Assembly (NCBI GenBank): GCA_036435485.1
Contig: CM071596.1
Location: forward strand, 142,613,501-142,677,500
DNA length: 64,000 nt
Origin: Saposhnikovia divaricata
Taxonomy: Eukaryota; Streptophyta; Magnoliopsida; Apiales; Apiaceae
Reading direction: 5' to 3'
Made by a program: the position numbers and the translations under genes. The stretch's first letter is position 1, and each line of letters starts with the position of its first letter. Positions 20,797-34,994 of this stretch are shown here, in pieces. The notes under the pieces are model-generated. The model made no database searches. It had not been told where the DNA came from and saw nothing but the letters and a program-made list of their open reading frames with translations.

Positions 20797-23700
20797 TGTA
20801 AGAACCCAGATTTTGGGTGGAATTAAAACTTTTATGTATTTAATGATGTAAGAATGGATAGTGGATACGGCTACAATGTAATAATTGATATTTGGGAAAG
20901 AATGAATGGAATTCGACTTTATTATGTTTATGTCTTGAAGAATGCTAAAGGGTGACAACATAGGTAAGAATAATCTATCTTCTAAGGGAATAAGATATGG
21001 CAAATTCAAGCAAGAGAATACTCTAATGTCATCCAGATCGATAACGATTAATCCAGTAGTTCCGTAAAAAGGTTAAGGAACGATCGAAAGAGAATACGGA
21101 CAATTATATAACCCTAAGAGAACAAGTAAAGAATACAGAATGAATAGTGTTTTGGTGGGAGTATATAATAATATGAGACGACACTATATAGAAGTATTTG
21201 GAACGGATTTCCGAGTTCGTATTAGTGATCCAGGGGAAAAATAAGTGTATGTAAAAGCTGTCGGATTCTGAAAAACCGCACTTTTATTTTCTCCGAGAGT
21301 TCCCTGGACGCTGATAGCCTTAAGTATTTAACGAATGGATTTAAGGAATATAAATTGGAAAGTTAGAATGAAAGATGGAGAATGAAAGTATTAATATTAA
21401 AGAGGATTCCCGGTAAACCCTAATTAGAAATCCGTGAAATATTCCCACGAACGATCAATCGAAACGGGTAATAACCGGACACAGAAACAAGCAGAGGGAG
21501 CAAGAGTCTTGTGCAAGCTACTAGTATAAATATCTAGTAACTAAACTAGAAGCAAGGAACTAGCACCTTAGAGGAAGAACTAAGTACTTAGCAAATAACT
21601 ACCTAGTTAAGCTCTAAACCACCACAAAACCAACACTTGTCTTGCCATTTCATCATCCAACACCTCATCACTTTAATAAAGTGACTTTTTCAAGATATTA
21701 TGTTGTAAGTGGATGAGAGTGGATGAGATTAAAACACAAAAATCAAAAGAAACCAAGCAACTCTTCTCCCCCCCTTGCAAAAACCATTCGGCCTTAGCCC
21801 TTAATTCAAAATCCAAACTCAACCTTCCCACCATTGTTTGTTCTTGAAATTTTTAAGGTGAGACTTATATTTCATAAAACTTATCTCCTCAAAATCTTAG
21901 CACCAAACTCCTTTGTTTCCATTTTCAAAAAAATCAAACAAGAGGAGGGTGAATAGTGTTCATCATGTACTAACTTTGTTTTCTTGATTTTTCATGGTTG
22001 ATCTAGCAAGCATAATCACTCCTAAGGACCATACAAGGCTTAGTAAGGCTATATCACTATCTAAGGAAGGTATAAAGCTCTTGAAACCCTAACCCTTGTT
22101 TGAGATTTAAGCATGTTTATGATAGTTATAACTTAGTTATGGTTATGTTAAGATTATAAGCATGATTATGTATGGATCATGGATTAATGATGTAAATAGC
22201 TAGATGAACGGAAAGGCATTGCTTGGCCTCAGTTCATGTATATAAGTCATATATATGTTGTTTGGATTGGATACTATGTTTATGGGAAGATTCGAAATTG
22301 GTAGATATTCGATTTACAGCCGTTATAATGCCCGATTTTACAATACCATGTTTTGTATGCCATTTTCCATGTCGAACCCCTACTGTCCAGAGACCTTATC
22401 TGCCATGATAGGATAGGTAATGTTCTAAGCTACGTTTTGATGTAAAGATCACATGAAACGGACTTACGGTTTAGGATTTATGACTAAATTACTAAAAGTA
22501 GTTCGAATCCGTAAACGAAAGTTCGTAACTGAAATTGAACCCTAGTAATCTATGTAACGTCATGGCGAATCTTGGTAAATAAATACTAGGGTTAAGAAGG
22601 AAGGTGTGAAATAAAACCGTATGTCAAAAAGAGCATTTTTCGATTTATTAAAAATGTTCGAGTCGAGGTTAAACGCGAACGAACCCCTAAAAAAAGACGA
22701 CTCTTTTATAACTTCGGTAAAACACTTAGAAAACGGCCGATAAAACTCGGAGTATAATATTGGTTCATAATGATCAACCTTAGAACTCATATGACTTAAG
22801 TATGTCCCAAGTATGAGTACAATGACATGTCGTATTAACGAACGAATGTCGGGTCTGATCAGTGATAAAAAGTAATCCACTAAAAGGGGTATAACGAGAT
22901 AACTTGAGAACGTGTTTCGATTTAACTATAACTTAACTTTTAATATGTTAAGTGATTAATCCCGAATGCCTTGGCTATTTATAGATCACCAAGCTGAACC
23001 GGGACCCGCTACCACTACCCCTTACCGTACTCGACTACCAGGCAAGTTTCAATTCCCTTCTTTTAGGCTGTTGTTGTGATTGAATAAATATATATATATA
23101 TGTTTTCTGATATACATATGCCATAGCATGCATGCCTGCTTTCAAGTTATATATGCTTGTTCCCTGATTGTTATTGGCTTATAAATTAGATAGCTATCGT
23201 ATCAGTTATAAGCCGGATTATTGTAAGACCCTCATAGAAGGGCGTATACATCTTATTCATCATTATAGACCGGGAGTCAATATTTCTTGATATATCGAGA
23301 TTACCTCGGAGGAAAATATTTAAGTATATATTTTCCATTATTCGGGCGACGAATATTATTTGAATATTCGTTCGAAACTAATTATTTTAACGATCCTTAC
23401 TTCAAATAATTATTTGAACGTAACTATTCAACGAATTATCTTTCTCAATATTCATTCAGAGTCGAATTGATTATCGATTATTATTTCGAATACTCTTCTA
23501 AAGATGAGACTACTAAATGAATATTATTTGGATATTCATTTAGAATATTATTTTATTAAATAAATATTACTTTTGAAAATTCATTTAAGATATTAAGTAC
23601 TTGATGAATATTATCTTCAATATTCATCTGAAGCTTGAATTATTTATCGAATATTATATCGAATATTCCTTTAAAGCTTGGATTACTAAATGAATATTAC

Positions 23701-25402
23701 TTGATATTCATTTAGGATATTATTCATTAAATAAATATTACTTTATTAATATTCATTTAAATTCCTAATTAATTATGAATATTATTTTGAATATTCATCC
23801 AGGGTTCTATTTAATCATCGAATATTATTTTAAATATTTTAAATATTCCTTTCAGGACTTATTAAGTAATGAATATTATTTTGAATATTCATTTGAATAT
23901 TTAATTATGCAATAAATATTCTCTCGATATTTCTTCAAGAATTATTTGGGAAATACTCTGATTAAAGGTATTCTTTCATATTCCTAAATAATCTGTAAAA
24001 TATTTTAATTCAATAAATATTCTCTGAATATTTATTCCATACTTAGAATAACCTCGATAAGGTTTATCTTCTTCGATTATTACAGAAAATATCTCGGAGT
24101 CCTATTATTATTAATCTTATATCAAGAAAGGTTCTCAGACATCATTCTTCTTTGAGTCTATCTCCTTAATAATAAGGGAACCTTACTTGGAAATTGTTAT
24201 TTATCTTGTCGACTTCCCGGTCATAAAGTATTCCCTTCACTCGCAACTCGGGTGCTGTTGACTTATTAAGTCGTTGCTTACCTTCTCATCTTTCGAGGGG
24301 TAAGATTACTGGAACAAGTTGATATCCGTTACCAAGTAATAGCTTGGGAGTTATTGGTAAATTTTCCTTTCCAACTAGATACGACTACTTTGTGGAGTCT
24401 TATCAACAAGTATTATACTTGGGGAAAGGGGGACGAACGTTACATTCTGAATCATGAATTCTAGTTGAACTAGGAGTCGTGTAAGAGGCCGAGTAGCGCC
24501 GGTCCATCCCCTTTTGCCCAACCGTTGGCCGGGGAGAGCTAGCAAGGCGGTAGACAAGTAAAGCCGTCAGTTCTTCCTTCTACCGGTAGTAAATCTAAAT
24601 TGAGCTGTACGATCTCGACTGATCATCAAGATTGGAACAGCGGGTGCTGTGAATACTCCATCATTGGTTCATCATCCAAATTTATTTATTTCCTGCAACA
24701 TGATTACTGTTGGCAGAGTTGGAAAAGTGTCCATAACTGGAATTGCAACCTTTTCATGCAAGTTCCTCTTCTTAATAACAATAAGAATATCTCGCTTACT
24801 TTGATGTAGCAGATATTTCTACAAACAAATACTTTCAGTTACCTTGTAACTTCATCGTTCATATTATACTGGCATCATTTCCGTAAATGCATGGCATATG
24901 GTTTGAAAGATAGCTTTGAACTGTTTTAAATTATCGTTCAGTTATATATATTATTGTTGGTGGGCTTTCGCTCACCCTTGCCTTGTTTACATTATGTCAC
25001 AACAACAGCTAGGACAGATGGCTCGCGTCAGGCGCACTCGGCGCAAGCAGGTTACCCGACCCACTGGACTACCCGCTGAGATGCTAGCCGCCATTGCTGA
25101 GGTAGCATAGTTAGACAGCTTTTGTTTCCTGTTTAACTATATGTATAATTAATGTAATCAACGGCAAAACTTTTAAACCTATGATGTTATCCTTTTGGGA
25201 TTGTAATAACTTTTATTTGTAACCCTTTAATGTAAGACTTATTTCAATTTCATCTCTGGGACTATAACTGTTGTGTGTGTGAGTGGTATTTATTGTGGGG
25301 TCACAGCATGTGATTTATTTATTGTGGACTCAAGTCAAGTATTATGAATGGATGTAAGACCGTAACCACCAGATCCCTGACCCCGGATCTGGGGGTGTTA
25401 CA
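20797..25402 (+). repeat. 3' LTR of B (4606 bp)
   Basis: Near-identical to 9938-14578. It keeps the hairpin array, the TATA box and the short arginine-rich frame (24994-25101, one residue changed, same donor), and ends GGTGTTACA before the TTTAT duplication. Confidence 0.9.
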
Positions 25403-25407
25403 TTTAT

Positions 25408-28400
25408 TAGATTAACATCATAGAAAACATATAGAAAGAATGAGCCAAAGAATGCTCAGCAAGGTTATATCACGGAAAATGTATTTATTTAAATATCTTG
25501 AACTCTTTTAAAAATAAGGTTTTTCAAAAGATGCTTTTAACTCCAAGTATCACCATTTTTACTACTCCACGAAATGAACACATAGGTTCTCGGCATTATG
25601 CCAACTACTGAAAATGAACACATAGGTTCTTGGCATTATGCCTACTACTGTTGGACTTTATATATTGGAGCATCTACACGCCACTGTGCTATAATAGGTG
25701 ATCAGTCTGTTATAACCATTCTGGTTTTACTATTGATAGAAGAGTGAGCCGACTTGTCCGGACCTTCACCCTATAGTTACTACCATAGAAGGGGGAGCCG
25801 ACTTGTCCGGACCATCTCCCTAAGGATGAGCCGACTTGTCCGGACCATCATCCTTAGCCATCCTTGGCTACATATTTGATGGGCCGGGCATTACTCCGGT
25901 CTCTTATATCGCTCCAGTCCAAAATACAAGATATCAAAAATAATAGACAACCTTCAATACTACTCATCTTAGATGTCGCGTGTAACACCACGTGCACCTC
26001 AACTTACTACTTTAGATAATACTTTTACTATTAGAATATAATCCTCAAAGATATTTCGTACCTAATAATATTTAATCACATAAACAATTATTTATGATCA
26101 TGGACTTTCCATCAACCAGACCAATGCTTCACATTAATATTTAATCACATAAACAACTAATACGTCTCATAAGATAATATCTTCTTCCTTCTTCGAGTGC
26201 GGAAAATGCACCTCATCATTCGTCCCAACAAGATATGGACCAACTTCGTATCTACTACTTTCTTCTTATACTATCCGGGTAACAGCAATCAACAACAAGG
26301 TATATGCATTAAATTGCAAGAAGAATACATCTCCGATAAGTAATCAACTAGATAGAATAATTTCATTAAATCATCTTGGTTATTTCTCCGGAACAAAGCG
26401 ATTTTAAGAAAACGTTTTGAAAATGATATTCATCTAAATAAATAAATTTAATTAGATGAATAGGGTTTATTAATGATGTTGCCTTTAGGTTAATTATTGC
26501 AAAATTCTTTTTTTTTAAAAAGCTTTGTCCGGGTTTTCAAAAATTCAATTCTTCTCAGCATTTCGTGCTCATCGCCTACTCCTTATGTTACATCATCTAC
26601 TTGGAACGTAGGTTACTTCTAACCATACTTCTATTATCTCCTCATTATGTTTACTCGCATTTAACTACTATTACGAACAACTTTCATTACAAAATATCTC
26701 TACTCCGAACGATAGAGTAAGAGTTAGTGTACTTGCCTGGTACTCCTGCTGCGAATATTCGTGCGTGTGTCGAGGTCCGGTGATCTATAACAAACAGAAT
26801 ACAAGTTCAATCTTCTACGCAATACACTTACAACTCAACTCCTATGCACCTATACAAAATATGACACTGGCTCTAGTGGTTCATACTTGACTTATTCTAG
26901 GTCCATGTTAATCCCCAAACATTTAAGTCACAAGTTTAGTCCGAAAGCGTTCGTCAAATACAAGTTATACTTAACCATTCATAACCTCGTTCTTTATATC
27001 ATTATGTTGACTTGAAAATTCTTAACAAGTCTCGTGTTTTAGTTGTCTCGAAATTTCTCTTTTAACTTAGCCAAAACGGATGGTCAAAGTAATACCTTTA
27101 GAGTTGACTTTCCTGAAAATTACTATTCCTTGACTCGTACTCCAATACTTTTAATAAATCATTGGAAATGTATTCAAATACGAAACCATCTCCAAAATCA
27201 TCTTTAGTATTTTTAATATTTATCATAAAAATATTGATTCGAAAACACGGGTCTAGATACGTGAAATGTATCTTCGAAGTTGGGTTAACTGCGGATTCTT
27301 ACTATTTGCACCATTTTTACTAGAACCTTCATAACTCGATAACCGTTAACTCAAAAAATGCACCGTTTTCGCCTACACGATCTAGAGAATGTCTAGAAGG
27401 TAACCAACTCAAGACATGGCTCTGGTCAGAAGATGTATTTTTCATAATTTACAAAACAGTGCAGGGGTTTAGCAATGAATAGTGTCATCTCCTTAAAGGG
27501 CTTTTCCACTTGCGCAACCTTGATTATGCATTTTTATAAAATCAGAAAATTATCTTTTTAACTCGAAACTTCACTCAAACCTTGATGACTGACCTTAATA
27601 TTTATTCTCAAAATTTCACATTATAAATCGACTCCTAAGGGTCTCAATCATAGTCTCAAAGTGGTTACATTTCTGTAAAGAAATCTCTTGAACCACTTTC
27701 ACTAAAACTAGCATACCTCTTAAACCGTAAACTCTTTTAATGCGATTCTTGCGGCAAAATAAACTAGACATCCATACCTACAAAACCATATTCAGTGGTG
27801 ATTTTAAAAATAATATTATTGTCTCGGTGCTCACTGTTTTTAGGAGCTAACAAAATTTCGCCATTACGACGGCTATATCTCGGACATTTCCATTTCACAA
27901 ACACTACAACCAAGCCATACCAGGAAACCAGTCATCCTCAACATCAAAAAACATCCATTACACCTCTCTAACACCAGTGGTGGTGTTCGAATTCAACACC
28001 CATCATTTTAGACATTTTACCAAGCCAAATAATCACTAAAGCACTCAATATGACCTTAACTTTGCATGAACATCAAAACCACTTCAAAACTCATATAAAA
28101 CTCAAAGGTGGGTTAGGGTTTATACCTTCTTTGATGTCTTATCAACACTAACAATGCTTGGGAATCATTAAACAAGCCTTGGATAGTCCTTAGGAATCTT
28201 AAACTTGAACATTAAAAGAAGAAAACAAGGTTATGTTACTATTCACTACTATTCATCGTCACTTTGTAAAATCTGTATAAATTCGAAAATTCAGAGAATG
28301 GTTCTCACATTTTTACCACACCTTCTACTCTTCTTTTGAGTCATAGCTCATCACCAGGGGATGCTTGAACCTTGACTTATGGGCTTGCTAAGGGGAGAGG

Positions 28401-29346
28401 TCGAAACTGCCAATTGCTGGACAGTTTTGATTCTCCAACTTGGACGAGAGATTTGACTAGGCTACACTCCTTTGTTGGTTATGAAATTTTAAACATGAGT
28501 TCTACATATAATGAGGAAGATATGGTTCAAATTTGGTGATTTATGAATGGGTAGAAGTGGATATATGAATTTTTCTTTCATGGTTGCTCATGCTGGACAG
28601 TTTTGGTGTTCTTTGTTTTCTCTTGCTTTTCTCTCTTTAATCTCCTTGTTGACTAGTTGGTGAATGATTTGGGTGAGATTTGTGATACACACCTGCTACT
28701 AACACCTTTTAATCCAGGTGGCTAGCTTGTGTGGTGGATAAAATATGGTGACAAGAAGCCTTGTTGGCATATTCTTGATCAAACACCTCTTAAATCCTTT
28801 TTCCTTTGATTTCTTGATTTCTTTTTCCTCCAAATTCACTTGATATAAAACCCTAGATGATCATGCATGGTTTCTATTCTCGTTACGTATTTAATCCCTA
28901 ATTTGTTTCGCGTTTGCTTAGTCGCTTAATCTCATCACAAAGTTCTAGCGATTCCTAGAACGCACGTTATACTAACTCAGGGATTTTCGTTCTAACTCCT
29001 TAAATCACCTTTATTAAAATAATAAAATATAAAATCCTCAAATCCTCAAATTAAATATGTTTTCTTGGTCGCATTTGATATGCTCTTCACTGCTCGGTCA
29101 AATATTCCATGAAAATAAAGTTTGGAATTTCTGAATTCCGATCGCGTTTACATACACTTATTTACCTCGTAGATTACTAATATAACTTCGAAATATCCAT
29201 TTCCTATCCCATAAATAGGGTAACATAAAAAATTTCTTAATCCTCAAAAATACTATTCATCCATAATTTCACTATTCATCCATGCAAATCACTATTCATC
29301 CCTTAAATGAAAATTTTTATCAAGGTTAGAAATTTGGTTTTTTATA
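25408..29346 (-). repeat. 3' LTR of A, right portion after the B insertion
   Basis: Colinear with 30034-33897. The break at TTTAT is where B inserted: 9523-9937 and 25408-29346 join to match 29618-33897. Around 25570-25660 and 25740-25860 it carries small tandem repeats, including three copies of GAGCCGACTTGTCCGGACC. The LTR edge has decayed from TGTAATAA to TATAAAAA on the minus strand. Confidence 0.75.
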
Positions 29347-29617
29347 GTCTTCCCTCCTTAAAAGGATTCCGTCCTCGGAATCAACGTATGTAACAGCTAA
29401 GGTTATCCATCTCATAGTATACTCTTAATACCTCTTCACTACTCTTATCAGTTCTATGCTATTCAATCCCTAAAAGTCCTATATGCTCATCCTTAGTACT
29501 ACATCCAATATTCCATTTACGAACTCCATATGAGTTTCTTACGTCACTTTCACCTCCCTTCATAACTCCTTCTACTCCAGTTCTAAGGTTTATAACCTAT
29601 TGCTCTGATACCATCTC
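29347..29617 (-). other. Reduced internal region of A with polypurine tract and primer site
   Basis: On the minus strand the primer-binding site TGGTATCAGAGC (complement of 29602-29613) pairs with initiator methionine tRNA. At the other end GACGGAATCCTTTTAAGGAGG then GAAGAC (about 29347-29374) is the polypurine tract and resembles the one at 20765-20796 in B. Between them are about 200 bp with no coding sequence. This is the minimal set of signals a retrotransposon needs in cis, with all genes gone. Confidence 0.75.
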
Positions 29618-32600
29618 TTTAACGCCCCTAAATCCCGTACAAGGAATTCGAGTCGTTACATCTCCATCCATTCTCAGATAGCAATACCTATTCACAATAT
29701 ATTCTACTACTACAATAAGAGTAGTCTCCATACATCTACTCCACGGGTTATAGCCTTAGAACTTACACATACATTACCAAAATCATTACAACATCAGAAT
29801 ATCTTCCAGAATCTCATCCTAACGTCTACTTAAGGTTGATACAAAACACCCTAATATAATACATAATCATTTCTACAACGAGTTTGCTTGACATTATTTA
29901 ACAATTCTGCCAGCTTAACCTAGAAACCGGAGCCTTCCTTCCACTATGCTGCATCAGTTGCAGGACCTTTCCCCTTATCTCGAAATGGTTGGTACGATCC
30001 ACTCCCACCGTCTCCTCTCCTTGCTGCTTTATTAGATTAACAATATAGAAAACATATAGCAAGAATGAGCCAAAAAATGCTCAGCAAGGTTATATCACGG
30101 AAAATGTATTTATTTAAATATCTTGAACTCTTTTAAAAATAAGGTTTTTCAAAAGATGCTTTTAACTCCAAGTATCACCATATTTACTACTCCACGAAAT
30201 GAACACATAGGTTCTCGGTATTATGCCAACTACTGAAAATGAACACATAGGTTCTCGGCATTATGCCTGCTACTGTTGGACTTTATATATTGGAGCATCT
30301 ACATGCCACTGTGCTATAACAGATGATCAGTCTATTATAACCAATCTGGTTTTAGTACTGGTAGAAGAGTGAGCCGACTTGTCCGGACCATCACCCTATA
30401 GTTACTACCATAGAAGGGGGAGCCGACTTGTCCGGACCATCTCCCTAAGGATGAGCCAATTACTCCGGTCTCTTATGCCGCTCCAGTCCAAAATACAAGA
30501 TATCAAAAATAATAGACAACCTTCAATACTACTCATCTTAGATGCCACGTGTAACACCACGTGCACCTCAACTTACTACTTTAGATAATACTTTTACTAT
30601 TAGAATATAATCCTCAAAGATATTTCGTACCTAATAGTATTTAATCACATAAATAATTATTTATGATCATGGACTTTCCATCATCCAGACCAATGCTTCA
30701 CGTTAAACATTTAATCACATAAACAACTAATACGCCTAATAAGATAATATCTTCTTCCTTCTTCGAGTGCGGAAAATGCACCTCATCATTCGTCCCAACA
30801 AGATATGGACCAACTTAGTATCTACTACTATCTTCTTATACTATCCGGGTAACAACAATCAATAACAAGGTATATGCATTAAATTGCAGGAAGAAAACAT
30901 CTCCGATAAGTAATCAACTAGATAGAATAATTTCATTACATCATCTTGGTTATTTCTCCGGAACAAAGCGGTTTTAAGAAAACGTTTTGAAAATGATATT
31001 CATCTAATTAAATAAATTTAATTAGACGAATAAGGTTTATTAGTGATGTTGCCTTTAGGTTAATTATTGCGAAATTCTTTTTTTAAAAAGCTTTGTCCGG
31101 GTTTTTGAAAATTCAATTCTCCTCAGCACTTCGTGCTCATCGCCTACTCCTTATGTTACATCATCTACTTGGAACATAGGTTACTTATAACCATACTTCC
31201 ATTATCTCCTCATTATGTTTACTCGCATTTAACTACTATTACGAACAACTTTCATTACAAAATATCTCTACTCCAAACGATAAAGCAAGAGTTAGTGTAC
31301 TTGCCTGGTACTCCTGCTGCGAATATTCGTGCGTGTGTCGGGGTCCGGTGATCTATAACAAACAGAATACAAGATCAATCTTCTACGCAATACACTTACA
31401 ACTCAAATCCTATGCACCTATACAAAATATGACACTGGCTCTAGTGGTTCATACTTGACTTATTCTAAGTCCATGTTAATCCTCAAAAACTTAAGTCACA
31501 AGTTTATTCCGAAAGCGTTCCTCAAAAAGAAGTTATACTTAACCATTTATAACCTCGTTCTTTACACCAATATGTTGCCTTGAAAATTCTTAATAAGTCT
31601 CATGTTTTAGTCGACTCGAAATTCCTCTTTTAACTTAGCCAAAACGGATGGTCAAAGTAATACCTTTAGAGTTGACTTTCCTAAAAATTACTATTCCTTG
31701 ACTCGTAATCCAACACTTTTAATGAATCACTGGAAACGTATTCAAATACGAAACCACCTCTAAAATCATCTTTGGTATTTGTAATATTTATCATAAAAAT
31801 CTTGATTCGAAAACACGTGTCTAGATAGGTGAAATGTATTTTTGAAGTTGGGTTAACTGCAGATTCTTACTATTTGCACCACTTTTACTAAAACCTTCAT
31901 AACTCGATAACCGTTAACTCAAATGACGCACCGTTTTCACATGCATGATCTAGAGAATGTCTAGATGGTAACCAACTCAAGACATGGCTCTGGTCAGAAG
32001 AGGTATTTCTCCTAATTTACAAAACAGGGGAGGGGTTTAGCAATGAATAGTGTCATCTCCACTTGTGCAACCTCGGATTATGCATTTTTATAAAATCAGA
32101 AAATAATATTTTTAACTCGAAACTTCAGTCAAACCTTGATAACTGATATTAATATTTATCCTCAAAATTTCACATTATAAATCGACTCCTAAGGGTCTCA
32201 ATCATAGTCTCAAAGTGGTTACATTTCTGCAAAGAAATCTCTTGAGCCACTTTCACTAAAACTAGCATAGCTCTTAAACCGTAAACTCTTTTAATGCGAT
32301 TCTTGCGGCAAAATAAACTAGACATCCATACCTACATAACCATATTCAGTGGTGATTTTAAAAATAATCTAATGGTCTCGGGGCTCACTGTTTTTAGGAT
32401 CTAACAAAATTTTGTCATTACGATGGCTATATCTCAGACATTTCCATTTTACAAACACTACAACCAAGCCATACCAGGCAACCAATCATCCTCAACCTCA
32501 ACAAACATCCATTACACTTCTCTAAGACCAGTGGTGGTGTTTGAATTCAACACCCATAATTTTAAACATTTTACAAAGCCAAAGGTGGGTTAGGGTTTAT

Positions 32601-33897
32601 ACCTAAAGCACTCAATATGACCTTAACTTTGCATGAACATCAAAACCACTTCAAAACTCATATAAAACTCAAAGGTGGGTTAGGGTTTATACCTTCCTTG
32701 ATGTCTTAACAACACTAAAAATGCTTGAAAATACTTAAACAAGACTTGGATAGTCCTTAGAAAACTTAAACTTGAACATTAAAACAAGAAAATAAGGTTA
32801 AGTTACTATTCACTACTATTCATCATCACTTTGTAAAATATGTATAAATTCGAAAATTCAGAGAATGGTTCTCAAATTTTTACCACACCTTCTAATCTTT
32901 AAGGGATTTCTTTTGAGTCATAGCTCATTACCAGGGGATGCCTGAAGCTTGACTTATGGGCTTGCTAATGTGAGAGGTCGAAACTGCCAATTGCTTGACA
33001 GTTTTGATTCTCCAACTTGGAGGAGAGATTTGACTAGGCTACACTTCTTTGTTGGCTATGAAATTTTAAACATGTGTTCTACATATAATGAGGAAGATAA
33101 GGTTAAAATTCGGTGATTTATGAATTGGTAGAAGTGGAGAAATTAATTTTTCTTTCATGGTTGCTCATGCTGGACAGTTTTGGTGTTCTTTGTTTTCTCT
33201 TGATTTTCTCTCTTTAATCTCCTTGTTGACTAGTTGGTGAATGATTTGGGTGAGATTTGTGATACACACCTGCTACTAACACCTTTTAATCCATGTGGCT
33301 AGCTTTTGTGGTGGATAAAATAAGGTGACAAGAAGCCTTGTTGGCATGTTCATGATCAAACACCTCTTAAATCCTTTTTCCTTTGATTTCTTGATTTTTT
33401 TTCCCACCAAATTCACTTGATATAAAACCCTAGATGATCATTCATGGTTTCCATTCTCATTACGTATTTAATCCCTAATTTGTTTCGCGTTCGCTTAGTC
33501 GCTTAATCTCATCACAAAGTTCTAGCGATTCCTAGAACGCTCGTTATACTAACTCAGGGATTTTCGTTCTAACTCCTTAAATAACCTTTATTTAAATAAT
33601 AAAATATAAAATCCTCAAATTCTAGAAATTAAATATATTGTCTTGGTCGCATTTGATATGCTCTTCACTGCTCGGTCAAATATTCCATGAAAATAAAGTT
33701 TGGAATTTCTAAATTCCGATCGCGTTTACATACACTTATTTACCTCGTAGAAATACACTTATTCTAAATATAACATGAAAAATTTCTTAATCCGCAAAAA
33801 TCACTATTCATCCATAATTTCACTATTCATCCATGCAAATTACTATTCATCCCTTAAATGAAAATTTTTATCAAGTACAGAAATTTGGGTTATTACA
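29618..33897 (-). repeat. 5' LTR of A (4280 bp)
   Basis: Matches the split 3' LTR throughout. Differences include loss of one GAGCCGACTTGTCCGGACC repeat and its neighbour near 30455, and a small duplication of GGTGGGTTAGGGTTTATACC (near 32584 and 32676). Open frames inside (such as 30379-30588 and 31133-31351) are unsupported. Confidence 0.75.
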
Positions 33898-33901
33898 GCA
33901 T

Positions 33902-34508
33902 GTAAAGCCAAAGAAGGTGAAATGTCAAAAGCTAGTACCCAACAAAATAAATGACTCAACTCCCTATCCATCATCCCCACACTTTGATTTTTCTTTATTC
34001 TCTTTCAATAATTAACTTGATTAGTCGAATGAAGAAGGATCACACACACATAAGTATGCTCTCATATAAATAACATTTTTTTTTCTTTTTCATATTTTTT
34101 TCCTTTTTTTTCTTTTTTTTTTTTTTCTTTTTTTTGAGAGCTAAATAGCTAATATATAAGTAGGTACAATGATCCCACATATTCTTATAAAATTCGACTA
34201 ACAAGTAAGCAACCAAATCCGATATTTTCCCAAAGTAATGATCATCAATAAACCCCCGTTTTGCACACCTCTTTACTCCCTCAAATACTCTACTAGCCTT
34301 TTGATAATTTTGGTTCAAGTTAAAATAAGGCCAATACAAGAAAAAGGTCTAGGCAAGTAATGTGGTGTGTCACCGAAAAAATAAGATTAAGCTTAACGGG
34401 TTAACTAATTGATCAAGTATAAATGGTGTGGTAATATAAGAAATATGAGGTTAACCCTAAATGCCTTTATTATGTTATCATCAAATAATGTCAAGCATTT
34501 CAAGAAAG
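33902..34508 (-). other. Internal region of C between A and D
   Basis: Continues from 9522 once A is removed. It contains a pyrimidine-rich low-complexity tract (34077-34135). The minus-strand frame 34339-34040 has a protein-like start (YFGKISDLVAYLLVEFYKN) before running into the low-complexity tract as poly-lysine. I cannot assign it to a family, and it may be a vestige of a gag-like frame. No other feature is visible. Confidence 0.4.
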
Positions 34509-34513
34509 GTCTC

Positions 34514-34939
34514 TGTTGTGCCTAAAATCCGCCCTGGGCTTAATTAGAGGCCCAATGAGGTTATGGACTCGGGTTACCTGAATATGATTGGACAGACCAG
34601 GTTTAGAGTGAACGCAACAAGCTGACATGCATCAAAGATGGGTTGGAGGATGAGACTCTGGCATTTAGTGTGGGGTGTGTACATACTAGGGTGCGAACCC
34701 CAGATAAAGGAAAGGTTACGAGAAGGCTTAACAGGGGGTTCAGTTAGGCAGTAAGCCATTTGGCAGGGGGGTACGTGCATGAACCCCGAAGGTTTCCAGA
34801 AAATACATCAGCAGTCTCGGAACTCCTTGAATCGCGGGGGATCAGATAGGGAACGTTGTAACGGACTTCAGGATATCTCCTAAACAATAGGAACGGCTTA
34901 TCACTAGTGATTATCATGGATTAACATCATGTATATATG

Positions 34940-34994
<55 letters not shown>

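Larger units (their letters stand above)
9938..25402 (+). mobile_element. Element B: full-length Tekay-clade chromovirus (Ty3/gypsy)
   Basis: 5' LTR 9938-14578, internal region 14579-20796, 3' LTR 20797-25402, with perfect target duplications TTTAT (9933-9937 and 25403-25407). Very long LTRs (4.6 kb), an initiator-tRNA primer site, the order gag, protease, reverse transcriptase, RNase H, integrase, and a C-terminal chromodomain point to the Tekay (Del) clade. The LTRs are about 99% alike: I counted roughly ten substitutions in the first 950 bp. Despite this apparent youth the frame has at least seven nonsense codons and a one-base insertion. It lies inside the LTR of A, so it arrived later. 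Confidence 0.9.
9523..33897 (-). mobile_element. Element A: non-autonomous Tekay-like retrotransposon with giant LTRs
   Basis: Two LTRs of about 4.3 kb in minus orientation: the 3' LTR is 9523-9937 plus 25408-29346 (split by B) and the 5' LTR is 29618-33897. Only 271 bp lie between them, holding a primer-binding site and a polypurine tract. The left target duplication is GTCAT (9518-9522); on the right GCAT (33898-33901) remains, as if one base was lost. The LTRs differ by about 5% in the segments I compared, so A is older than B. The polypurine tract wording matches that of B, suggesting that B-type elements supplied its enzymes. Confidence 0.75.

Noticed and set aside
34040..34339. 99-codon minus-strand frame in element C
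   Set aside because: Its end is translation of a low-complexity tract; the start looks protein-like but matches no family I can name.
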